DNA of 64,000 bases from Meghimatium bilineatum (taxonomy: Eukaryota; Mollusca; Gastropoda; Stylommatophora; Philomycidae). This document shows positions 23,037-33,300 of this stretch, piece by piece. The stretch covers positions 36,681,129 through 36,745,128 of the forward strand of contig CM067315.1 in NCBI GenBank assembly GCA_034231615.1. The letters run 5' to 3'. The stretch's first letter is position 1. Each line of letters starts with the position of its first letter. The notes beneath the pieces are model-generated. The model worked only from the letters and a program-made list of their open reading frames with translations. It was not told the DNA's origin and searched no databases. Position numbers and translations under genes: made by a program.

Positions 23037-23740
23037 ACTTGTCAACACTTCAGGGACTTCCCCTGCTTGCTTGTCAACACTTCAGGGACTTCCCCTGCTT
23101 ACTTGTTAACACTTCAGGGACTTCCCCTGCTTACTTGTTAACACTTCAGGGACTTCCCCTGCTTACTTGTTAACACTTCAGGGACTTCCCCTGTTTACTT
23201 GTCAACACTTCAGGGACTTCCCCTGCTTACTTGTCAACACTTCAGGGACTTCCCCTGCTTACTTGTTAACACTTCAGGGACTTCCCCTGCTTACTTGTTA
23301 ACACTTCAGGGACTTCCCCTGCTTACTTGTTAACACTTCAGGGACTTCCCCTGCTTACTTATTAACACTTCAGGGACTTCCCCTGCTTACTTGTCAACAC
23401 TTCAGGGACTTCCCCTGCTTACTTGTTAACACTTCAGGGACTTCCCCTGCTTACTTGTTAGCACTTCAGGGACTTCCCCTGCTTACTTGTCAACACTTCA
23501 GGGACTTCCCCTGATTACTTGTCAACACTTCAGGGACTTCCCCTGCTTACTTGTTAATACTTCAGGGACTTCCCCTGCTTACTTGTCAACACTTCAGGGA
23601 CTTCCCCTGCTTACTTGTTAACACTTCAGGGACTTCCCCTGCTTACTTGTCAACACTTCAGGGACTTCCCCTGCTTACTTGTTAATACTTCAGGGACTTC
23701 CCCTGCTTACTTGTTAACACTTCAGGGACTTCCCCTGCTT
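23037..23740. repeat. 32-bp minisatellite, 22 copies
   Basis: 704 bp divides exactly into 22 units of 32 bp, each with CACTTCAGGGACTTCCCCTG. Variants are almost all C/T at one site (TGTCAACAC versus TGTTAACAC), mixed in short blocks that suggest unequal exchange. No spacers, so not a CRISPR array. Confidence 0.97.
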
Positions 23741-23789
23741 AATTATTTAATTATATCAAACAAATTTTAACACCCCCTTCCCCCTCCAA

Positions 23790-24190
23790 TTTTAAGTAAA
23801 AAACTATAATTTTTTTTCAGATTTGTTTTTTTGGATAAAATATTTCAAACAATTTGACTTCCATATTTTCAGGAGACCTTGTTTTTTTGGTGAGAGAAAC
23901 AGGTTCAAGTCATTTTAGTTGTAAATATTTTTATGGTTTTGGGTGTTTGATAATTATTTGTTTCTTGAAAAAGGTCCCGGTTGAACCGCAACTTAGAAAA
24001 TTGTCCCTGTTCTATGTTTTATTGTTATTTATTTTTTATTATTGATAGTTAGGTATTTTTTTAGTAACCTTTTTACTTTATTTAGTATTTCCTTCTTATT
24101 CTTTTGGTTGCTGTGGCACTCTCCATTTTGTCAGTTATCCTCCGATATTTTGGTTATTTATAAATAATTTAATTTATGTATACTGGTAAA
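23790..24190. repeat. Dispersed repeat with TTGAAAAAGGTCCC core, copy 1
   Basis: Shares TTTCTTGAAAAAGGTCCC, then GTTG...CAAC, and later a GCTGTGGCACTCTCCATTTT block with 31,490-31,690. Possibly the end of a Penelope-like element; not proven. Confidence 0.55.
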
Positions 24191-24289
24191 AAAATCAGTT
24201 CTGTTGATGTCAAATTTTGTCAAAACACCCCGCCCACCTCCACTTCCAATTGATGTAAATTATTGACAGCCGCTAATATGCTAGTAAGC

Positions 24290-24600
24290 ATTAATAACTC
24301 ATTGCCAGTGTGTTGCCAGGGCCCGAAAAGGGAGCAAAGAATAGCAACACTGTTTACCTTCCACGCATGTCATAAAAGGCGACTAAGTAGGTTATGGGAT
24401 GGAGTTGGCTGTCCCATCCCATATAGGTTCAGTGACCCAAAGCCATGCTGAAGTTGGATGTGTCAGGCCGAAAGGCGCATATATCACAGCAATGCTGTAA
24501 ACCATGACACAACACATTCCGTTCTCCGGACTACATCCTGATAATCTGCAGGAGTTTGAGAATGAACACAGAAGAAGAATAACTCATCAATGTTTTATCA
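24290..24600. repeat. Dispersed ~290-bp repeat, copy 1
   Basis: Blocks CATGTCATAAAAGGCGA, GATGGAGTTGGCTGTCC, CATGCTGAAGTTGGATGTGT, AAAGGCGCA, TGTAAACCATGACACAA and GGACTACATCCTG recur at 32.86 and 42.4 kb. The last block is the reverse complement of the 3' non-coding block in LINE-B, so the family may share a LINE tail. Confidence 0.7.
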
Positions 24601-24720
24601 CATGATCCACAACATTGAATTAAAACTGTTTGAAAATTCAATAATAAAAAACAATTTTATTTACACATTTATGATGCAATTACTGATTAAACTATTCAAC
24701 TTTATAACATGAACAAAATT

Positions 24721-25118
24721 CATAACTGGCTACTAAACAATTATCAAACCCAGGTGACAAAACACTAAATTTTCACTCATTGACATCAAGTCACAGGCAT
24801 CAAACAATTCATAACTGGCTACTAAACAATTATCAAACCCAGGTGACAAAACACTAAATTTTCACTCATTGACATCAAGTCACAGGCATCAAACAATTCA
24901 GAACTGGCTACTAAACAATTATCAAACACAGGTGACAAAACACTCAATTTTCACTCATTGCCACCACGTCACAGGCATCAATAACTCAAAGCGGTCTACT
25001 AAACAATTATCAAACCCAGGTGTAAAAACACAAAAATTTCAGTAATTTCCATCACGTCACAGGCATCAAACAATTCAGAACTGGCTACTAAACAATTATC
25101 AAATTCAGGTGTCACGCT
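24721..25118. repeat. 89-bp tandem repeat, about 4.5 copies
   Basis: Units contain ACTGGCTACTAAACAATTAT and CACTCATTGACATCAAGTCA. Units 1 and 2 are nearly identical and later ones diverge. Confidence 0.9.
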
Positions 25119-25364
25119 GTCATGGTCTGATTAATACCCATCATCAATAATTAAGAATTCTGATTATTTCAAAATTTTTATAAGATAATAATATTAATGT
25201 AAATTAAATAAATTCTTTATATAGTATAGTATTTTGTGAACCATTTTTAGAAATAGTGAAATAAATTATGTTTACAAATATAAGTATGAAATTTAAGTTT
25301 CTAAACAAATTATGCTACCAATGTAAAGGTGGACACTAACATAAAATAAAAAAACAAACTTGGT

Positions 25365-25650
25365 ACAATAGAAATGACTTGTCTACGTCGAATCCTCGGA
25401 GTAACAATAAGAGACAGAATATTAGGAACAAAAACATCAGAAGACTAACAAACACAATGTCAATTCTGGATTACATCAGAAGACAACAGATTAAGTGGTT
25501 TTCGCATTTCCAGACTACCATCAGACAGTGCCCCTCATAAAGCATTAATATACAGACATGATGGATACAAAGTCAGGGGCAGACCTTGCAAACAATGTAT
25601 TACAAAAATAAAAGAGTTAAACGAAAACTAACATATATGAAGCACACACA
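25365..25650 (+). mobile_element. LINE 3' fragment leading into a minisatellite
   Basis: Decayed plus-strand frames read CLRRILGVTIRDRI, QQIKWFSHFQ and GRPCKQCITKIKEL, the same family as 6,240-6,530. Its terminal segment is the unit of the array that follows. Confidence 0.7.
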
Positions 25651-26331
25651 AAAGAACTCTTCTACCCCTGACACTGCAAGGCACAAAGTCATCTCCAGAG
25701 AACTCTTCTACCCCTGATGCTGCAAGGCACAAAGCTATCTCCAGAGAACTCTTCTACCCCTGACGCTGCAAGGCATAAAGCTATCTCCAGAGAACTCTTC
25801 TACCCCTGACGCTGCAAGGCATAAAGCTATCTCCAGAGAACTCTTCTACCCATGATGCTGCAAGGCATAAATCTATCTCCAGAGAACTCTTCTACCCATG
25901 ATGCTGCAAGGCATAAAGCTATCTCCAGAGAACTCTTCTACCCATGACGCTGCAAGGCATACAGCTATCTCCAGAGAACTCTTCTACCCATGACGCTGCA
26001 AGGCATACAGCTATCTCCAGAGAACTCTTCTACCCATGACGCTGCAAGGCATACAGCTATCTCCAGAGAACTCTTCTACCCCTGACGCTGCAAGGCATAA
26101 AGCTATCTCCAGAGAACTCTTCTACCCATGACGCTGCAAGGCATAAAGCTATCTCCAGAGTACTCTTCTACCCCTGACGCTGCAAGGCATAAAGCTATCT
26201 CCAGAGAACTCTTCTACCCCTGACGCTGCAAGGCATAAAGCTATCTCCAGAGAACTCTTCTACCCCTGACACTGCAAGGCATAAAGCTATCTCCAGAGAA
26301 CTCTTCTACCCCTGACACTGCAAGGCATAAA
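25650..26331. repeat. 46-bp minisatellite, about 15 copies
   Basis: Each unit holds CTCCAGAGAACTCTTCTACC and GCTGCAAGGCATAAAG. The unit matches the 3' end of the LINE at 6,470-6,520 and the LINE just upstream, so it arose by tandem amplification of a LINE tail. Confidence 0.95.
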
Positions 26332-26334
26332 TGG

Positions 26335-26570
26335 GTATAAAGCGAAAAGAAAGAAAGAGGTAAATAAATTATGCTCACTGTTTATCAGTACATGTATTTG
26401 AATCTTATCAAGAAATCATCTTATCACGTAGCAACTGACCACAACCCTTATATGTTGGGATGAGTTCTCTGGCTACATGCATATCACTATTGTCTAGTCA
26501 CAACCCTCTAGACATAATGTTCATGCAGTCTGTTCTTCTTTAGCGTTCATTCTTAAACTTATGTTGGTTC
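26335..26570. other. No feature recognised
   Basis: AT-rich spacer between the minisatellite and the next LINE fragment. Confidence 0.3.
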
Positions 26571-26574
26571 TCTC

Positions 26575-26880
26575 TTACAGCAGGACAATGGCAGGCAGCA
26601 CAGACCACTGAACATATCCTGCACTACACTATACCAGTTAAGAGAAGAACACTGGCCCACAGAGATGGATATTAACAGAAAGATGTATGGGAGTACTGAG
26701 GAGCTTTCAAATACAGCAGCTTTTTATTAAGAAAACAGGACTTCCTGTGTAGACATGTCAAACTGCGAACAAGATAATGGTCCTACAAGATTTCCAGCAG
26801 GATGTAGTCCTGAATGGAAATGTGTTGTGTCACCATTTTATTTGCGCCAATCGACCAAAGGAATGTTCTGATTTTACATA
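26575..26880 (+). mobile_element. LINE 3' fragment
   Basis: Reads REEHWPTEMDINRKMYGSTE and ELSNTAAF, then a 3' non-coding block with CCAGCAGGATGTAGTCC. Closely related to the 54,387-54,514 insertion; the C-terminal layout resembles LINE-A. Confidence 0.7.
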
Positions 26881-26884
26881 AATA

Positions 26885-27630
26885 ATTCAATGTTATCTCT
26901 TGAATGAGATGCACATTCAAAGACACCACTCGTGAATCCCTGGTCCAGGGTTCATTTTTATTAACATATTAGTTACAATGTATAGCAATCAGAGATGAAA
27001 TACTTGATAGTATGAAATACTTGAAACATACATTAAGACAAGGTCCTTCTGCCAAACAACATCCCAAGTAAATTGAAACTGTTACCACAAGGTTAAACAT
27101 GCAAAACATGTCTTACAGAAGACTAATATGATTCTTGCATATCATTGTTTGGGCAGATAATAATTCTGATTTCACTTTCAAAGACCAGAATTTGTATCTG
27201 ATTGTGATTTATCTGATTATATTTTTGTTAAACTTGTTAGAATTCATGTTTTCAATAATTGATTCTATTCTAAATGATAATTTAATAGACACTCTATTAT
27301 GAAAGATCTAAAGTCTAGTCCATTTGCAATCTTTATTTTATTGTTTGTTCTATGTCTTGTATTGTTTCATGAAAAAGGTCTTTTAATCTAAATGTCAATT
27401 TAGTCTATCATGTGAACTATTTATATATCTATATATATCTGTGTTGTGTGATTTTGTCTAAAACTTAATACTTGATGTTCTTGTTTCCAAGAAAATACAC
27501 AATACTGAACAATTTGATAGATATGGTAGACTTATGACTATTTACTCTTAGCTCAGTTATACCTTCAGTACTTGAGTAGAAAAATATCTCTGTAAAAAGT
27601 TAATAACAAATACAAAATCTGTACTACAAT
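26885..27630. other. Downstream flank of UROD
   Basis: AT-rich. A weak relative of the AAAAAGGTC repeat lies near 27,370. No gene. Confidence 0.35.
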
Positions 27631-27634
27631 AAAA

Positions 27635-27640
27635 TTTAAT
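27635..27640 (-). promoter_or_regulatory. Candidate UROD poly(A) signal (ATTAAA)
   Basis: ATTAAA on the minus strand about 180 nt beyond the UROD stop. A further AATAAA-type site lies near 27,332. AT-rich DNA makes chance hexamers common, so this is only a candidate. Confidence 0.25.
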
Positions 27641-27815
27641 GCACTAGTAAAAACAATATTACAAAAGTGCACATACCTATAAGTTCACATACCTAAATAT
27701 AATTTAGCAAGTTTAAGGTATATAACTTGTACTTGTGTTGCCTTCAGTTAGATGAGAAACTGTCAAAACTGCTTGTTAAAATGAAAAACAATAACACAGT
27801 TCTACATTCTGATCT

Positions 27816-27980
27816 CTATGAAACTGCATTCATATCCTCTGAGTATGTATGTATTGCATCAACGAACACAGCTACATTGTCAGGATCTGTGTCTTTAAGT
27901 ATGCCATGACCAAGGTTTGCTATGTAATGTTGGGTACCAAACTTGTTCAGCATATCTTTCACAGCTTTTTTTATTTCATC
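27816..27980 (-). CDS. UROD: UROD exon 10 (C-terminus and stop)
   Basis: 165 nt including TAG at 27,816-27,818. It encodes [34 protein letters not shown] and the terminal helix [18 protein letters not shown]. The His of NLGHG is conserved. Confidence 0.95.
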   Translation of the reverse strand, partial: DEIKKAVKDMLNKFGTQHYIANLGHGILKDTDPDNVAVFVDAIHTYSEDMNAVS

Positions 27981-30309
27981 CTAATAAAAGCAAATAAAAA
28001 TCAATCAATTTTGATCTGGGTCAAGATAACCATAGTATGATGTTCATACATTTATAAACTATTCTTGTCTAGACAAAACTGCTCGAATATCCTTGGTCAA
28101 TAAACTCTTGGTTAAAGAAATTACCACATCAAATACAGTCAAATCCCATTATAACAACTTGGTCCGGACCTATAAAATATGTATGTAATAACAGAAATTT
28201 TTTATACACAGCACAAACAATATAGAATAAATGTAATTGGGGATTTTGAAAAGTGTTGTTATCTAGAGAAATGTGTTATAAAGGGATGCGCTAGAGAGGG
28301 ACTCCATTGTACTCGTTTAATGTTATTTGTTTCATGTGTATTAGTAAGTAAAGTAACCCATAGCATTTATTAATGTGTGAGATGTTAGCGATCTCACATT
28401 TCACAGGCTCTGCAAATGAGGGCGGTAGCCATCTCCTCTCCCTCGCAGTCTTTACTTCCCGGATTAATCTGGTACCCAGTTTAGGCTGGGTCGACCTGGG
28501 AGCCGTATCGATCTGAAAACATTTCCGCCTCAACTGGGGAATGAACCCAGTACCACCCATATGCGAAGCCAGTGCGCTAACCACTGCGCTAACGCGGCTC
28601 CCGTGTATTAGTAAATAATAACAAATGGACTGTTATTGTCCTCAGGTATCAACTTATATTCTAGGAGCATTCAGAAATTATTGCACCGCATGGATTTTCT
28701 CAGCTAATAATGATAGATTTACTACTAATAATATAAACATCAAATTTTCAACACTTTAAATATGGTATGTGCTGATTTCCACCAAATTTCTGGTAGAGCA
28801 ATTTTAATTGCTCTAATTGCTGATTTGATGACCGTTATCAGATAGACCTAGTAGTCCTACATATCAATATTACTAAAAAATGTCTGCCACTTCAAACGAT
28901 TTTGGCGGATTACACAGACGACTAAACAAGTAGTCAGTATATATCTGAAACACGGCCTAGTTTTTCTTCATGGAACCTCCCATATCTTCATTTCCTTATG
29001 CGATCTCTTCTTAGTCTACTTACTACCTACAAAGTCAGATGTGTGGCAGTATAAGTGTGGTATAAATAAAGTGCTGATACAATGCATTAGCATTCTCTGG
29101 GCTACACCCTGCTGGAAATCTTGTGGGACCATTCTGCTACACGAGAGATGCAGTGGAAGTTTGACTATAAACGTATAAAACCAGATATTTATTGCTTTTC
29201 GTAGGCGTCTCACATTTCAGACGTGTCAAGTTTTATAAGAGACATAACATACAGACAATGTAGAATTAGTATATTCCAATGTTTAAAGCCGGGATAGCAT
29301 TTTATCATATATGTATATATGTACAACGATCTAAACCTGGGATAGCATTTTATCTTTAAAAAACAATCTAAAGCCAGGATATATCATTTTATCTTATATG
29401 TACAACAAACTAAAGATCATGCTTGCATAAACTATTCTGTATTTTTGTTTTCTCTTACATACCTTAGGAGCATACATCATGACAGGATCCATGTTACCTT
29501 GAAGCGATATATGATTGCCTGCCAGTTTTCTGAGTCAGGATAATGAAACAACAATAAATATATTTTAAACACTATGTAAGGAAAGTAGAATAAACAACTT
29601 AAATTGCCATATCCATTTTCAAACAGAAGCTGTAGCAATGATTTATAAATGTCATGGCTATATAGCACAGTGAAACATGGCTTTTTTTCAATCATAAATT
29701 GCTCCAGGTCAACAGTCTCAGGAAATGGGTACCAGAGCAAGTCTATGAATTGTTACTATATAATCTATCTATTGTTTATTGTCTGTCCCCAGGTGAACGA
29801 TGGTTGATTCTATTCACACTTGCTGTTAGGTTGTAGGGGTGGGAGCTCAAGTTGTTGCTCCAAGGCCAGATGTGTCACCTTGGTTACATTAAGTCCATGT
29901 TTGTTCAAGGCTATCTTGATGTTTTCTATGCACTGTTGTCTTGGTCTATCTTTGGCCTTACCCCACGATATTCTTTTCTTATATGCTCATATTGGTATTT
30001 GGTTCGGCTTCATTCTCAGAATCTAACTAACACCAATTAGTAAAACTAATGTAAAATAGAAGTAGCAATAAACAAAGACTTCAGGAAAACGTCCTTGTTC
30101 CTTTGAAAATTTATAATTTCAGACGACTCAAGTGGTACACGCAAGTATCTATAAATAAATTATTTGTACAAGATGGTGGAAGTCATTGTTGTAATATAAT
30201 AAAGACCTCTGGCTGACATCACTAGGGGGAAGCAATCTATTTGCTCAGGTAATAAGGCATGTCCCATGAAACCATCCTTAGGACAGGGTATATTTCTATT
30301 GTAGTGTAG

Positions 30310-30357
<48 letters not shown>

Positions 30358-33300
30358 ATTCTTAAATATATAATATTAGTAAAATATAATGATTTCTTAA
30401 AATGTTTTGCTTACGCTGAAATATTCACTGCTCAGAAACCTCATTTACTCGCTTAAGAACAAAATTAGTGAGAATATTGGGTTCATATTAAGCAGATGTG
30501 GCCTATGTTTTTACGGAACTAATCTCATACATTATTTAATGAAACAAACTTACGATAAAGGCGCATACAACACAGCATTCATCAATTTGCATGTAATGCA
30601 CTGAGAGCTCCATATCCCTTCCTGGAACACCCTTTGAAGGGTCTCAGTGCATTATGCGAAGATTAAATTAGTACTAGCAGAAAATTAGCATTTTTTTTAT
30701 CTCCGCGCCACAGAACCTCAATGAAATCAAACCTAATATTAAAAAAGATGAACTGTTATCATGTGATGAGGCCACACTTGCCTAGCATGTACCAAATATT
30801 GGTTACAGCTATAGCTTACCTGGCATGTAATGGCTGCACACCCCAGTCTAGTCCTAGCACATCATATCCTGAGTGGGAAAGATCTTCAATAGCAAAATGA
30901 GCATCTTTAGCAAACACAACCTATAATATACAAAGATTATTTCTAATGAAACAAATGGCAACATGTAAGAAATTCATCAACTCATTTCCTCTGGAGTAAA
31001 TAAACATGTGTACGGAAGAATATTTTTTTCTATGATCTACTATTGAAGATTGGGTCAAAAATGTAAGTTGACATCTAAGTGTTTTATTTATTTTCACAGA
31101 CAATATTATGAGCACGTTAGTTTGGTTATGAAACAGCATTAGAAATATGAAAGATATAAGTTTTTCTTCTGGGAAACAGTTGGACAAAAGCACGCGAGTT
31201 AGTCATTTACAATTTTTTTATATTGCAGTTTTTTTATCTTCATTATGTAATAATCAGAAAAATTCCAGCTTACAGGGAGAAGTTACTAATTTGTATTTGG
31301 TGTAGTAAAGGTTAACATAGTACGATCCAACTTAGCAATGTCAAACATAAAAGACAGTTTAAATAAACAATGCATTTGTGAAATAGATAATGCTGCGGAA
31401 TAAAGTAATCTCATTACTTGGAGAGTTTTGCAGTGAGAAAAACATCTCCATGTCATTACAGTTACTTATTTCAACATTTTTGTGTTTCATGTTTGTGTGT
31501 TTCTTGAAAAAGGTCCCAGTTGGATTACAACATGGAAAGTGTCAGTATTCAATGTTATTTATTTATTTTAAAATATTTGTTAGTTAATTGATTAAACAGC
31601 ATTATTACTTCAACAGTATTTATCATATTTTTGTTTTGCCACTGCGGCACATTCCATTTTGTTGGACATCCTTTGACAGTTTGGTCATTTATATTTGTCT
31701 TCCATTTCCACTCGATTTTTGATGATTGAGACAGATGATAACAAATTAAAAATCTTCTCAGATTTACCACCTCTTTGCTCACATCCTTGTTGGAAAAGCT
31801 AGATCATTGCTAGCTGCTGTATCCACTGTTCCCAGAAGAAAAAACTGAATTTAAACTTTTTATCACAATTACAAAACTGCATAATAACATGTGTCACAAT
31901 CAAGCTACCACAGCATTAAGGGAGTTAGGCCTGGAAATTTGTGATTTTTTTGGGGTCAATGTGAGGAAAAGGTTAAAATGGCCAAAAAGTCATGTCTGAA
32001 AAGAGTTCACTTTGTCTTGTATAGTTTTGAGCATTAAATTATTTAACATATCAAACTAATGTTCTATGATCTCCACAATTCACTGCTTTTGATTTCTGTG
32101 CTAATGTAATGAAGTATGTACATTGAAAATATTTTGATCCTTTCATAGGAGTCGGGCCTACATATTATCCGAAACGTAATATAAGGTGAAACGGTTTATA
32201 ATATAAATGGGAGAATAAAACTATGGCTCCTGGCTCCTAGGAAGAACCAATCTTTCATATAAAACTAGATACAAGAACAGTTTGCTCTAAAAAATCTTAC
32301 CATAGGCACTTGATCTAGATTCATTTCTTGTAGCTTCTCTTTAACGCCTTTTGCTATTTGCTGCAAAACTGGTAACTCAAATTTTGAGAACAGGATAGGG
32401 CCCAGCTCACCGGCAAATGAATCAAATACCTGAACCATCTGTGACATAAAATACAAAAAATAGTCTCTTTAGTATGTGTCACTAGATACTATTACTTCTT
32501 TGTGTGTTCCCTTTTTTTTAGATGCAGACATTGATGATTTTTTTGTAAGGAGATCTGCTATGCTACTACATACAACACAAACAGTGTTCAATATTGTGTG
32601 ACTAATGTCAAATCTTGTTAATGGTATCAACACCATGTGAATTCTATAGTGTCATCCTTACTTGTTGTTTTCTGTCGTAGTTGTAGTCTTGATAAAATTC
32701 TTTTGGTCCAAACGTCAAATTGTGTGTGTTTCCAGTGAACAGCAAAACTTCATTACCCTGTTTCTACTTTCACCTGTTGGATTTCAGTTCGGAGAAGCAA
32801 GTACATATTAATGATAATCAAGAGCTATAATTAGAATCAACAGTGTTACGAGCACCCAACAGTGCAGGAAAAAGTAGCAACACTGTGACCTGACACACAT
32901 GTCATAAAAGAGAATGAAGAAATATTTTGGCAGTGGGGTTAGCTATCCTGTCCTATAGAGGGAAAAAATATCCCAGAAGACATTCTAAAGTCGGATGTTT
33001 TAGTCCCAAATGCACAGATATTGTAGATGAGTTATAAACCATGACAACATGAATTACATTCTCTGGACTACATCCTGCTAATCTTCAGAATCTGAGAACA
33101 AATACAGAAAAAGATAATTATAATAACAACATGGATGAAATTTCAACATAGAATACTTGGTGTGACACAAAGAGATCAGATCTAATAAGAAACAATGATA
33201 ATATAAAGCAAGTGGGGAAAACAACAAATATGGATTTTATCAAGAATCAGATAGTTAAACATTTGGTCATCTAACAAGGCAATCCCCAAGCAGTTGACCA

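Noticed and set aside
23037-26331. Regular repeat arrays that could suggest CRISPR
   Set aside because: Units are contiguous with no unique spacers, and the genome is eukaryotic.
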